Positions 37,573-45,845 of a stretch of 64,000 nucleotides of DNA are shown here, in pieces (position 1 is the first letter of the stretch; each line of letters opens with the position of its first letter). Source of the DNA: Arthrobacter sp. zg-Y20 (GTDB taxonomy: Bacteria > Actinomycetota > Actinomycetes > Actinomycetales > Micrococcaceae); assembly GCF_030142075.1 (NCBI RefSeq), contig NZ_CP126241.1, forward strand, positions 2,418,001 to 2,482,000. Reading direction: 5' to 3'. The notes beneath the pieces are model-generated. The model was not told where the DNA came from, ran no database searches, and saw nothing but the letters and a program-made list of their open reading frames with translations. Both the position numbers and the translations under genes were made by a program.

Positions 37573-38358
37573 ATGCAGGAGCAACATACCGACCGGTCGG
37601 AACCGCCGCGTCTGCAGCTCAACGGGATCACCGTCCGGTTCGGCGGCCTGTCCGCCCTGGACTCGGTGTCCCTGGATATTCCGGCCGGCGCGGTCGTGGG
37701 GGTGATGGGACCCAACGGTGCCGGCAAAACCACCCTCTTCAATGTCATCTGCGGAGTTTTCCCGCCAACCGGGGGCAGCCTGGCTCTGGACGGCCGGGAT
37801 TTCCACCCCCGTCCGCACCGGCTTACCCGCCACGGCGTGGCACGCACCCTGCAGGGTTTGGGCCTGTTCCCGGGGCTGACCGTGCTGCAGAACGTGATGG
37901 CGGGACTCGCTGCTGAATCCCGCCGCGGAGCGGACCTGCTGGCCCTGCCCGGCGCCGTCCGGCAGGAGGATCAATTCAGGGACCGTGCGCTGGCCGCGCT
38001 CGCTGCCCTCGACGTCGCCGGCTATTGTGCAGCGCTGCCGGACACCCTGCCCTACGGCATCCGGAAGAAGGTGGCCCTGGCCCGGGCGCTGGTGAGCGAA
38101 CCGCGGCTGCTGCTGCTGGATGAACCCGCCGGCGGGCTGGCCCACGAAGACATCGAGGAACTCGCGTCGCTGATCCGCACCATGCCGGGCAACGGCTGCT
38201 CGGTGGTGCTCGTGGAACACCACGTTGACCTGGTGATGGACGTCTGCGACCGGATCGCGGTGCTGGACTTCGGCAGGCTGATCGCAGAAGGAACACCGGC
38301 AGAAATCGGTGCGGACCCTGCTGTCGCCGATGCCTATCTGGGGGTGGACGTCGCATGA
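37573..38358 (+). CDS. livG: ABC transporter ATP-binding protein, LivG type
   Basis: 261 residues from ATG 37573 (GGAG five bases upstream). Walker A GPNGAGKTT (46-54), LSGGQ-equivalent LPYGIRKKVALARAL, Walker B LLLLDEPAGGL and switch His in VLVEHHVDLVMDVCD. LivG-like ATPase of the branched-chain amino-acid/amide (HAAT) uptake family. The TetR site 2 lies inside its first codons. It overlaps livF by four bases. Substrate may be a branched-chain or acyl/aromatic acid rather than Leu/Ile/Val. Confidence 0.88.
   Translation: MQEQHTDRSEPPRLQLNGITVRFGGLSALDSVSLDIPAGAVVGVMGPNGAGKTTLFNVICGVFPPTGGSLALDGRDFHPRPHRLTRHGVARTLQGLGLFPGLTVLQNVMAGLAAESRRGADLLALPGAVRQEDQFRDRALAALAALDVAGYCAALPDTLPYGIRKKVALARALVSEPRLLLLDEPAGGLAHEDIEELASLIRTMPGNGCSVVLVEHHVDLVMDVCDRIAVLDFGRLIAEGTPAEIGADPAVADAYLGVDVA
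37586..37603. promoter_or_regulatory. TetR operator candidate, site 2 (start of livG)
   Basis: ATACCGACCGGTCGGAAC, 13 bases inside the livG coding start. One side matches the palindrome ATACCGACCGGTCGGTAT exactly. A repressor bound here would block elongation or an initiating polymerase just upstream. Confidence 0.6.
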
Positions 38359-39071
38359 GCGGCGGACTGGTCCTGGAGGGCGTGAATGCCGGCTACGGCG
38401 CCGTCCGGGTCCTGCACGACGTCGGGCTCACGGTGGAAGAGGGTTCCATCACCGCGGTGGTGGGAGCCAACGGCGCAGGAAAAACCACGCTGCTGCGGAC
38501 CGTCACCGGCCAGCTGCGGCCGTGGGCCGGCAGCATCCGGCTGGGCGGCAAAGACCTCACCCGCGTCCCGGTGGAGGCCATGGTGCGGCAGGGAGTAGCG
38601 CTCGTTCCCGAAGGCCGCGGCGTGATTACCGAACTCACGGTGGATGAGAACCTGCGCCTGGGCGGGCTGTGGCGGCGCGACCGCAAGGCGGCAGCCGCTG
38701 TCCTGGCGGAGATGTACACACTGTTCGAGCCCCTGGCCCGCCGCCGGAAAGCCCCCGGGCACCAGCTCTCCGGCGGCGAGCGCCAGATGCTTGCCCTCGG
38801 CCGGGCACTGATGGCCGCACCATCGCTGCTGCTGCTGGATGAACCGTCCCTCGGGTTGGCGCCGAAGGTAACCGCCCAGATCCTGGGCATGCTCCGCAGC
38901 CTCCGGGACGACACCGGGCTGACCGTACTCCTGATTGAACAGAACGTCCGCAGCGCCCTGGCCGTCGCGGACCACGGCATCATCCTCAACCTGGGCCGAA
39001 TCGTCGCAGCACGGCCCGCAGCCGAGCTGGCCGCCGACACCGGCCTCCGCCACACCTATCTGGGGTTCTAA
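38355..39071 (+). CDS. livF: ABC transporter ATP-binding protein, LivF type
   Basis: 238 residues. Walker A GANGAGKTT (37-45), signature LSGGERQMLALGRAL, Walker B LLLLDEPSLGLAP and switch region VLLIEQNVRSALAVADHG. Second ATPase of the HAAT uptake complex; it pairs with LivG. Its start overlaps livG (ATGA) and its stop overlaps livH by one base, so the operon is tightly coupled. Confidence 0.93.
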   Translation: MSGGLVLEGVNAGYGAVRVLHDVGLTVEEGSITAVVGANGAGKTTLLRTVTGQLRPWAGSIRLGGKDLTRVPVEAMVRQGVALVPEGRGVITELTVDENLRLGGLWRRDRKAAAAVLAEMYTLFEPLARRRKAPGHQLSGGERQMLALGRALMAAPSLLLLDEPSLGLAPKVTAQILGMLRSLRDDTGLTVLLIEQNVRSALAVADHGIILNLGRIVAARPAAELAADTGLRHTYLGF

Positions 39072-39949
39072 TGGACAGATTCCTTTTCCTCACCTTCGAC
39101 GGACTGGCACGGGGTGCTGTCCTGGCGGCCTTTGCCCTCTCCCTGGTCCTCATCTGGCGAGCGGCGCGGATCGTGAACTTTGCCCAGGGCGCCATGGCAG
39201 TGGCCGCCACATACATCGCCTTCACCGTCACCGCGCTGACCGGCAACTACTGGGCCGGCCTGGCGGCGGCGCTCGCTGCCGGTTTCCTCATCGGAGCCCT
39301 GGTGGAACGCGGCGTCATGCGCTTCGTGGGTAACTCCTCGCCCTTGAACCCGGTCATCGCCGGGCTGGGACTGCTGCTGGTGATCCAGGCGGTCCTGGGC
39401 ATGGTCTTCGGCAACAGCTACCGGACCATGACAACGCCGTTCAGTTCCAACCCCGTGGAAATCTTCGGCATCACCGCGGTCTCCTCCTACGACCTGTTCG
39501 TGTTCGCCTGCATTGCCCTGCTGGTGGGAGCCCTGGTGCTGCTCTTCACCAAAACACCTCTGGGGCTGCGGCTGCGTGCTTCAGCCTTTGCGCCGGACCT
39601 CGCCCGGCTGCTGGGGGTGCGGACATCCCGGATGCTCACCCTCGGGTGGGCTCTGTCCTCGGCCCTGGGTGCGCTCGCCGCACTGCTGGTAATCCCTACC
39701 GAACTGGGATTGAACCCGCACGCGGCCGACACGGTTTTTGTGTACGCCTTCACCGTGGCCGTCATCGGCGGACTGGATTCGCCCGCCGGCGCCGTCATCG
39801 GCGGACTGGCCGTGGGTGTCCTGCTCAGCTGGGTAAGCGGCTACCTGGGCGCCACCCTGGCCCCCGTCGCCGTCCTGGTCCTGCTGCTGGCCGTACTGCT
39901 TGTCCGGCCCGGCGGCATTTTCGCAATGACCAAGGAGCGAACCGTATGA
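39071..39949 (+). CDS. livH: Branched-chain-type ABC transporter permease LivH
   Basis: 292 residues, about eight membrane helices. Typical LivH features: ARIVNFAQGAMAVAATYIAF near residue 35, GLGLLLVIQAVLGMVFG and VAVIGGLDSPAGAVIGGLAVGVLLSW near 235, the EAA-like loop region. Pairs with LivM as a heterodimeric permease in the cytoplasmic membrane. Confidence 0.93.
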   Translation: MDRFLFLTFDGLARGAVLAAFALSLVLIWRAARIVNFAQGAMAVAATYIAFTVTALTGNYWAGLAAALAAGFLIGALVERGVMRFVGNSSPLNPVIAGLGLLLVIQAVLGMVFGNSYRTMTTPFSSNPVEIFGITAVSSYDLFVFACIALLVGALVLLFTKTPLGLRLRASAFAPDLARLLGVRTSRMLTLGWALSSALGALAALLVIPTELGLNPHAADTVFVYAFTVAVIGGLDSPAGAVIGGLAVGVLLSWVSGYLGATLAPVAVLVLLLAVLLVRPGGIFAMTKERTV

Positions 39950-41073
39950 GCGTCCTTCTGCGTTACTTCGTTGCCGCCGCCGCGGCCGTCTTCCTAATCG
40001 GCCTGACGTTCATCATCCCGTCCTTCACCTCCTACCAGCTGGCGACGGCGTGCGCCTACCTGTGCGGGATCGCCGGGCTGACCCTGCTGACCGGAGCCGG
40101 CGGGCAGCTCTCCCTCGGCCAGGCGGCCCTGATGGCCGCCGGTGCCTACACTTACGCGCTGACCGCCAATGCGCTGGACGACGCCGGGGTGGAGGGTCCG
40201 CTGCTGCTCGTCGTGCCGCTGGTCGCGGCCGTGGCCGGTGCAGGTGTCCTGGGCCTGGTGATCGGCTTGGCCGCCGGGCGGCTGCACGGGCCCTATCTGG
40301 CCGGTTTCACCATGGCTTTGGTGGTCGCGCTGCCCGCAGTAACCAGCACGTTTTCCTCCGTGCTGGGCGGAGACCAGGGACTGTGGGTCACGGTTCAGAA
40401 GCGTCCGGCAGCCCTGCGCGGGACCGTGTCCACGGAGGCCTGGCAGGCCTGGCTCGCCGTCGTCTGCGCCGTGGCGGTCATGGCGGTGCTGGCCAACCTG
40501 CTCCGCGGGCGCTTCGGCCGTGAACTGCGTGCCGTGCGGGACAACCCCGTGGCAGCTGCGCTGGCCGGGATCAACCCGGCCCGCACCAAGGTGGCTGCCT
40601 TTGTGATCAGCTCGGCTGCGGCGGGCATGGGCGGCGGCCTGCTGGCCTACACCACGCAAAGCGCCAGCCCCGGAGCCTACTCGCTGGTGTTCTCACTGTT
40701 CCTGTTGATGGCCGCCGTGGTCGGCGGCATCGGCTCGCTCACCGGAGCGGTCTGGGGTGCGGTGCTCCTGGTGGCCCTGCCCCACCTGATCGGCACGGCC
40801 ACCTCGCGGTTGGCACTGCCCACGGATTTGGCGCAGCGCCTGGACGGCAATCTCTCCGTAGCCATCTTCGGGCTCGTCCTGGTTCTGGTGGTGCTGCTCG
40901 CTCCGCAGGGCATCCAGGGCCTGCTTGTGAAGCTTTGGCACCGGACCGGTTTCAAACATTCCGCATCCCCCGTCCGGTCCGCGGCGCCTGCGTCCGCCCC
41001 GCGTCCGGCCTCCCCGCCTCTTCCGATCCGGCACCAGCCGGCGGAGCAACCCGCAACCCAGAAAGGTCAATGA
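39946..41073 (+). CDS. livM: Branched-chain-type ABC transporter permease LivM
   Basis: 375 residues from ATG 39946, overlapping livH by ATGA. About nine helices with GAGGQLSLGQAALMAAGAYTYAL (about 50) and GGIGSLTGAVWGAVLLVALP (about 262), plus the LRAVRDNPVAAALAGINPARTKVAAFVISSAAAGMGGGLLA signature. The C-terminal about 45 residues are Ala/Pro-rich and polar (RSAAPASAPRPASPPLPIR), an extension beyond the last helix that other LivM proteins lack or vary. Confidence 0.9.
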   Translation: MSVLLRYFVAAAAAVFLIGLTFIIPSFTSYQLATACAYLCGIAGLTLLTGAGGQLSLGQAALMAAGAYTYALTANALDDAGVEGPLLLVVPLVAAVAGAGVLGLVIGLAAGRLHGPYLAGFTMALVVALPAVTSTFSSVLGGDQGLWVTVQKRPAALRGTVSTEAWQAWLAVVCAVAVMAVLANLLRGRFGRELRAVRDNPVAAALAGINPARTKVAAFVISSAAAGMGGGLLAYTTQSASPGAYSLVFSLFLLMAAVVGGIGSLTGAVWGAVLLVALPHLIGTATSRLALPTDLAQRLDGNLSVAIFGLVLVLVVLLAPQGIQGLLVKLWHRTGFKHSASPVRSAAPASAPRPASPPLPIRHQPAEQPATQKGQ

Positions 41074-42350
41074 TGACTCGTTCCCCGCTCCGCATAGGTG
41101 CCGCCGTCCTGGCAGCAGCAGCCCTTGGTCTATCCTCATGTGCTTCGCCTGAGGAAGGCTCCGACCCGGCTGCCGAAGACGTTCCCGGCATCACGGACAC
41201 CACCGTCACGGTGGGCACCCATCAGCCGCTGACCGGCCCCGCGGCTGCCGGCTATTCCACCATCTCCCCGGCCACCCAGGCCTACTTCGACTATGTGAAC
41301 GACAACGGCGGCGTCAACGGCCGGACCATCGAATACATCGCGAAAGATGACGGCTACAACCCGGCCAACACGCAGTCCGCGGTGCGGGAAATGGTGCTCC
41401 AGGACGAGGTGTTTGCCCTGGTGGGCGGACTGGGCACGCCGCCGCACAGCGCCGTCCTGGACTTCGTCAACGACAACGAGGTGCCGGACCTCTTTGTCGC
41501 TTCCGGTTCCCCCACCTGGGACCAGCCCGACGAGTACCCCTACACCTACGGCTTCATGGTGGACTACCCCACCGAGTCCCGGATCCTGGCCACCTATGCC
41601 CAGGAGGAGTTCCCGGACAAGACCTATTGCTTCTTCGGCCAGGACGATGACTTCGGCGACGAGTTCAAAGCCGGCCTGGAAGCGGTGCTGGGTTCCGACG
41701 GGCTGGCCTCTGCCCAGGTCTATTCCACGGCCAATACCGACATTGCCGCCCAGATCAGCGCCATGAAGGAAGCCGGCTGCGAGGTCAATTTCATGGCCAC
41801 GATCAACGGCTTCAGCGCCCAGGCCGTGGGAACCGCTGCCAAGCTGGGCTACTTCCCGCAGTGGATGGCCTCCTCTGCCGGAGGAGACTACAACACCCTG
41901 TCCGGCTATCTGGGTGAAAACACGAACAAGCTGCTGCAGGGGTTCGTCAGCGCCAACTACCTTCCCGCCTATTCGGAAACCGAGGATGACTGGATCAAGA
42001 AGTTCCGGGAAATCAACGAGGAGTACAACGCCGGCGCCGCCTTCGACGGGAACACCGTCTTCGGAATGTCCATCGGTTACCTGTTCGTGGAAGCCCTGAA
42101 GGAGGCCGGAGAGAATCCCACCCGCGAATCCCTGCTTGAGGCACTGGAATCCGGCAATGTCACCGGCAACGGCCTGGTGCCCCTGGGCTTCAGCGGGGAC
42201 AGCCACCGCGGCTACACCGGAGCCATGCTGACCCGGGTGGATAACGGGGTGCAGTCCTACTTCGGCACCGCGTACACGGTCGACGGCGACGACGTCCAGG
42301 AATACACCGGGGAACGCAGCGCTATGCCCGCCAACGGGCTGCCGGACTAG
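41070..42350 (+). CDS. livK: Branched-chain-type substrate-binding lipoprotein
   Basis: 426 residues from ATG 41070 (GAAAGG upstream; overlaps livM by four bases). Signal peptide and lipobox LGLSSC, Cys24 lipidated. Periplasmic-binding fold type I: TVTVGTHQPLTGPAAAGYSTISPATQAYFDYVNDNGGVNGRTIEY, then FALVGGLGTPPHSAV and CYFFGQDDDFGDEFKAG. It binds the solute and presents it to LivHM. The pocket sequence differs from LivJ/LivK of E. coli; substrate cannot be read. A strong terminator follows. Confidence 0.9.
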   Translation: MMTRSPLRIGAAVLAAAALGLSSCASPEEGSDPAAEDVPGITDTTVTVGTHQPLTGPAAAGYSTISPATQAYFDYVNDNGGVNGRTIEYIAKDDGYNPANTQSAVREMVLQDEVFALVGGLGTPPHSAVLDFVNDNEVPDLFVASGSPTWDQPDEYPYTYGFMVDYPTESRILATYAQEEFPDKTYCFFGQDDDFGDEFKAGLEAVLGSDGLASAQVYSTANTDIAAQISAMKEAGCEVNFMATINGFSAQAVGTAAKLGYFPQWMASSAGGDYNTLSGYLGENTNKLLQGFVSANYLPAYSETEDDWIKKFREINEEYNAGAAFDGNTVFGMSIGYLFVEALKEAGENPTRESLLEALESGNVTGNGLVPLGFSGDSHRGYTGAMLTRVDNGVQSYFGTAYTVDGDDVQEYTGERSAMPANGLPD

Positions 42351-42381
42351 GCCCGCCGGGCATCCCGCCTAAACCCGAAAC

Positions 42382-42416
42382 AAAGGAGGGCCCGTTCGCA
42401 AACGGGCCCTCCTTTG
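42382..42416. terminator. Bidirectional terminator between livK and maoC
   Basis: Stem CAAAGGAGGGCCCGTT / AACGGGCCCTCCTTTG with loop CGC (approximate), A-run on one side and T-run on the other. It separates the convergent livK and maoC genes and can serve both. Confidence 0.88.
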
Positions 42417-42419
42417 TGG

Positions 42420-42468
42420 TTACTCCAGCACGCTTTCTTACTCCAGCACGCTTTCTTACTCGAGCACG
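42420..42468. repeat. 18-bp tandem repeat of the maoC 3' end
   Basis: TTACTCCAGCACGCTTTC occurs twice (42420-42437, 42438-42455), followed by TTACTCGAGCACG, which is the real end of maoC. Read on the minus strand, the terminal GTGCTCGAG-TAA has been copied twice downstream as GTGCTGGAG-TAA. Confidence 0.85.
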
Positions 42469-42908
42469 TAGAGCGAGATCGACTCGGCCACTGCGGCCGG
42501 CTTGTCCACGCCCTCAATCTCCACGGTCACCAGCAGTTTCACCCGCACGCCACGGTCCACCTGCTCCACCGAGGCAATTTCGGAGCGTGCCCGCACCCGG
42601 CTGCCCACCGGCACCGGGTGCGGGAAACGGACCCTGTCCAGGCCGTAGTTCACGCCCATCACCATGCCGTCCACCCGGAACCGGCCGGAGGCGAGCGCCG
42701 GCAGCAGGGCCAGGCTGAGGTAGCCGTGGGCAATGGTGCTGCCGAAGGGGCCATCGGCGGCTCGCTCGGGATCCACATGGATCCACTGGTGGTCATCCGT
42801 GGCATCGGCAAACATATTGATGCGTTCCTGGTCGATGGTGATCCAGTCGCTGGTTTCCATGTGTCCCTCTGCAGCGGACAGCTCCGCAACGGATCCGAAG
42901 TGTGCCAC
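42456..42908 (-). CDS. MaoC-like (R)-specific hydratase
   Basis: 150 residues from GTG 42908, two bases after the fabG stop. Hot-dog fold hydratase: FADATDDHQWIHVDPERAADGPFGSTIAHGYLSLALLP (33-70) holds the catalytic Asp and His. It hydrates enoyl-CoA or a similar thioester to the (R)-3-hydroxyacyl form. An ATG at residue 17 is also possible. Paired with a 3-oxoacyl reductase, it would interconvert enoyl-, 3-hydroxy- and 3-oxoacyl thioesters. Confidence 0.85.
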   Translation of the reverse strand: MAHFGSVAELSAAEGHMETSDWITIDQERINMFADATDDHQWIHVDPERAADGPFGSTIAHGYLSLALLPALASGRFRVDGMVMGVNYGLDRVRFPHPVPVGSRVRARSEIASVEQVDRGVRVKLLVTVEIEGVDKPAAVAESISLYVLE

Positions 42909-42910
42909 CG

Positions 42911-43684
42911 CTAGTCCTTGGGTCCGCCGGCGACGTACAGCACCTGGCCGGAGACGAAGGAGGCTTCCGCACGGGCGAAGAACGACGCGGCAGCAGCTAT
43001 GTCCTCCGGGGTACCTGCCCGGCCCACCGGTATCTCCTTGGCGGCGTGCGCCATGAAGTCCTCGAACGGCACCCCCACGCGCTCCGCCGTCGCCCTGGTC
43101 ATGTCGGTTTCGATGAATCCGGGGGCAATCGCGTTCACGGTGACGCCGTAGCGGCCGAGCTCGATGGCCAGCGTCTTGGTGAAGCCCTGGATGCCGGCTT
43201 TGGCGGCGGCATAGTTGGCCTGGCCCCGGTTGCCGAGGGCGGAGGTGGAGGAGAGGTTGATGATCCGTCCCCACTCCTCCGTCACCTGGTGGGCCTGCAC
43301 CGCGCGGCTCATCAGGAACGCGCCGCGCAGGTGCACCCCCATAACGGCGTCCCAGTCCGTCTCGCTCATCTTGAACAGCAGGTTGTCGCGCAGGATGCCG
43401 GCGTTGTTCACCAGGATGGTGGACGGGCCCAGTTCCGCGGCGATCCGGGCCACGGCCTGTTCGACGGCGGCGGCATCGGACACGTCCGCGCCGATGCCGA
43501 GGGCTTCTCCCCCGGCGTGGCGGATGGCTTCGACGGTCCGCGCGGTGTCTTCCTCCCGGAGGTCGATGACCGCTACGGCATGGCCGTCCGCGGCCAGCCG
43601 GGCGGCAACGGCTGCGCCGATTCCCCGGCCGGCACCGGTAACTACGGCTACACGTCGGGTGGAGCTTACTGGTGTTTCAGACAT
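42911..43684 (-). CDS. 3-oxoacyl-[ACP/CoA] reductase-like SDR (FabG family)
   Basis: 257 residues from ATG 43684 (AAGGAGA three bases upstream). Classical SDR: VVTGAGRGIG (14-23), NNAG (93-96), catalytic Ser146, Tyr158 and Lys162 in the INLSSTSALGNRGQANYAAAKAG block, then NAIAPGFIETDMT. FabG/PhaB-like reduction of 3-oxoacyl thioesters with NAD(P)H. Followed by maoC two bases downstream. A TetR-type site lies 89 bases upstream. Confidence 0.88.
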   Translation of the reverse strand: MSETPVSSTRRVAVVTGAGRGIGAAVAARLAADGHAVAVIDLREEDTARTVEAIRHAGGEALGIGADVSDAAAVEQAVARIAAELGPSTILVNNAGILRDNLLFKMSETDWDAVMGVHLRGAFLMSRAVQAHQVTEEWGRIINLSSTSALGNRGQANYAAAKAGIQGFTKTLAIELGRYGVTVNAIAPGFIETDMTRATAERVGVPFEDFMAHAAKEIPVGRAGTPEDIAAAASFFARAEASFVSGQVLYVAGGPKD

Positions 43685-43730
43685 GGCTCTCCTTGGTTGC
43701 CGTCCGTGCCTCAGTGCGCGGACCGGCGTG

Positions 43731-43762
43731 GCGGGTGTGGCAATGTGCGGGTGTGGCAATGT
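43731..43762. repeat. 16-bp direct repeat upstream of fabG
   Basis: GCGGGTGTGGCAATGT is duplicated head to tail in the leader of the fabG-maoC unit, between the TetR-type site 3 and the start codon. No function is evident. Confidence 0.85.
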
Positions 43763-43772
43763 GGGGCCGACA

Positions 43773-43790
43773 ATACCGACCAGCCGGTAT
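43773..43790. promoter_or_regulatory. TetR operator candidate, site 3 (fabG-maoC promoter)
   Basis: ATACCGACCAGCCGGTAT, with perfect outer arms ATACCG / CGGTAT. Same outline as sites 1 and 2 at tetR and livG. Lies in the 180-base gap upstream of fabG. Confidence 0.6.
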
Positions 43791-43864
43791 GCAACGCAAT
43801 GGTGGTCCGCAGCCTGGCGGCGCCGCGCCGCGGCGGATAGAGCTGCGCTGCGCAATGGCAGGCC

Positions 43865-44839
43865 TTACCCGGCCGCCGCAGCACTCCGGCCCCGGAAGGT
43901 CCGGCGGTAGGCTGCGGGGCTGACGCCCAGTCCGCGGCGGAAATGGTGGCGCAGCAGCTCGGCCTGTCCAAAACCGGTGGCCCTGGCCACTTCATCAATG
44001 CCCAGGTCTGTATCCTCCAGCAGTTCCTGGGCCCGCAGCACCCGCTGGCGGGTGAGCCAGGCGGCCGGCGTGGAACCGGTCTCGGCCTTGAACCGGCGTG
44101 CGAAAGTCCGCTCGGACATGCTGGCCCGGGCTGCCAGGTCCTTCACTGTGTGCTCCTGGCCCAGGTTTTCTCCCATCCAGACCAGCATCTCTTCGAGTGT
44201 CTCGCAGGCCGCGGCCGGAACCTGCCGGGCGATGAACTGGACCTGGCCGCCGTCGCGGTGCGGCGGGACCACCATGTCCCGCGCGATGGCGGCGGCGACG
44301 CCTGCCCCCAGCTCTCCCCGCACCAGGTGCAGGGCGGCGTCGATGGCCGCCGCGGTCCCGGCACTGGTGAGGATGTTTCCGTCCTGGACGTAGAGCACGT
44401 CCTCATCCACCTCACACTGCGGAAACCGTTCCGCGAGTGCACGCGAGTACATCCAGTGCGTGGTGGCCCTGCGGCCGTCCAGGAGCCCGGCTTCGGCCAG
44501 CACGAAGGCGGCGGAGCAAACGCTCATCACCCATGCACCGCGCTCATGGGCAGCCCGGAGCGCCGCCGTCACGGATTCCGGCACACGGTTTCCGGTCCCC
44601 TCGGAGGGTGCCATCACCACCAGGTCCGCCCGGTCCGCGGCCTCCAAGCCGTGCTCAACGTTCATGCTGAATCCGGCCTTGGTGCGGACCGGTCCCGGCA
44701 CCGGCGTGCACACGGTGAAGTCAAAGGCGGGCACACCTCCGGGCCGCTCCGTCCGGTCGATGCCGAAGACCTCGGCCAGCACCCCGAGCTCGAACACCGC
44801 CAGTCCGTCCAGCACGATCACCGCCACCGCTTTCAGCAT
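43865..44839 (-). CDS. GlxA-type transcriptional regulator (DJ-1/PfpI + AraC)
   Basis: 324 residues. N-terminal DJ-1/PfpI-like domain (about 1-180) with VMAPSEGTG and Cys108 in WVMSVCSAAFVLAEAG, and a C-terminal AraC-type double helix-turn-helix (TVKDLAARASMSERTFARRFKAETGSTPAAWLTRQRVLRAQELLEDTDLGIDEVARATGFGQAELLRHHFRRGLGVSPAAYRRTF). Regulators of this kind control amine/choline/glycine or similar catabolic genes; the target here is not visible. It is divergent from a small plus-strand ORF. Confidence 0.92.
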   Translation of the reverse strand: MLKAVAVIVLDGLAVFELGVLAEVFGIDRTERPGGVPAFDFTVCTPVPGPVRTKAGFSMNVEHGLEAADRADLVVMAPSEGTGNRVPESVTAALRAAHERGAWVMSVCSAAFVLAEAGLLDGRRATTHWMYSRALAERFPQCEVDEDVLYVQDGNILTSAGTAAAIDAALHLVRGELGAGVAAAIARDMVVPPHRDGGQVQFIARQVPAAACETLEEMLVWMGENLGQEHTVKDLAARASMSERTFARRFKAETGSTPAAWLTRQRVLRAQELLEDTDLGIDEVARATGFGQAELLRHHFRRGLGVSPAAYRRTFRGRSAAAAG

Positions 44840-44920
44840 GCGGCCAGTATGGCAGTTTCTTCACGCTAATGGTCCTTTCTGCCACTTATTTTTCCGGGAG
44901 GACCGCCGCAGGCTGGGGGT

Positions 44921-45124
44921 ATGGAATTTTTGTCAGCATTGGTCATTGTGTTCCTCCTGGCGGCGGGATTTGCCGCGCTCCTCACTGCGACAGTCCGTGC
45001 CGTGCGCACCGACGGAACCGGGCACCTTCCCCCGCTCACCACGGAGGGCAGCGATGATGTGCCGCCGGCGTCCGGCTTCGATGCCGTGCGCGGCTACCAG
45101 CAGCTGTACGGTCATCGGCACTAG
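44921..45124 (+). CDS. Small membrane protein, hypothetical
   Basis: 67 residues. One N-terminal transmembrane helix (SALVIVFLLAAGFAALLTATVRAV, about 5-28) and a polar tail (TDGTGHLPPLTTEGSDDVPPASGFDAVRGYQQLYGHRH). The ATG is preceded by a G-rich stretch, weak as a ribosome site. No family recognised. The compact membrane-anchor-plus-tail design is common in actinobacteria, and codon use fits, so it is likely a gene but unproven. Confidence 0.45.
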   Translation: MEFLSALVIVFLLAAGFAALLTATVRAVRTDGTGHLPPLTTEGSDDVPPASGFDAVRGYQQLYGHRH

Positions 45125-45193
45125 GGTGCCGCAGCAGCGGCGCCGGGTAGCCGCCGCACCCGCGGCATGTCCGGGAGCAGCCGATTCGGTTGG

Positions 45194-45790
45194 TCAGCGC
45201 AGGCCGTTGGCGTACAGGTCCCGCAGCAGCGCAATCTCGGCCAGGTGGTGGATCATCTCCCGGTTGATGTGCAGCACCAGCGCGGACATCGGCTCCTGCG
45301 CCCAGCGGCCCTCCGCCTCACCGGCCGGAGCGGCCAGCTCCCCGGGGCTGAGCGCCGACACCGCGGTAATCCAGGCTGCGTAGTACCCGTCCAGCAGTTC
45401 GAGGGCCTCCTGAGCGGTACCGGGATAGTCGAAGTCCTCATAGCTCACCGGCCGGCCGCCGAAATGGGCGGCGTTCCGCATGCCCAGGACAGCGACGAGC
45501 AGATGCGCCACCCGCCAGGCGATGGTGGTGACCGGCGCCGGCTCCGGCTCGGGAAAGGCAAAGTCCATGGTGAAGTCTCCGCTCCCGCCCTGCACCGGAG
45601 CCATGCTGGTACCGCGCGGGCGCACGTTCCAGCATCCGGGCACCGGTTCCCAGAAGTACTCGGCGTCAGTGAGGCCGGCAAGCCGGGGGCGGGCCTGGTT
45701 CTCCCAGTGCCACGCGAGCTGCCCGGCCAGCTCGGCCGCCGGCACGCGTTGCTGTTCCACTCGGTTCTCCTGCTGCTGGTCCTGCGTCAT
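45194..45790 (-). CDS. DinB-like metal-dependent protein
   Basis: 198 residues. DinB/YfiT four-helix bundle with the His triad spread through IAWRVAHLLVAVLGMRNAAHFGG (about 90-112) and HINREMIHHLAEIALLRDL (about 172-190). DinB family members are thiol transferases or unknown hydrolases (bacillithiol/mycothiol S-transferase superfamily). The YEDFDYPGTAQEAL segment is typical. It is divergent from the WYL regulator, 90 bases apart, so probably under its control. Confidence 0.85.
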   Translation of the reverse strand: MTQDQQQENRVEQQRVPAAELAGQLAWHWENQARPRLAGLTDAEYFWEPVPGCWNVRPRGTSMAPVQGGSGDFTMDFAFPEPEPAPVTTIAWRVAHLLVAVLGMRNAAHFGGRPVSYEDFDYPGTAQEALELLDGYYAAWITAVSALSPGELAAPAGEAEGRWAQEPMSALVLHINREMIHHLAEIALLRDLYANGLR

Positions 45791-45845
45791 GGCTGCGCCT
45801 TTCCTTGGGGATTCGTACGGAAGTTTTCCCAGCCTAGAAACAGAT

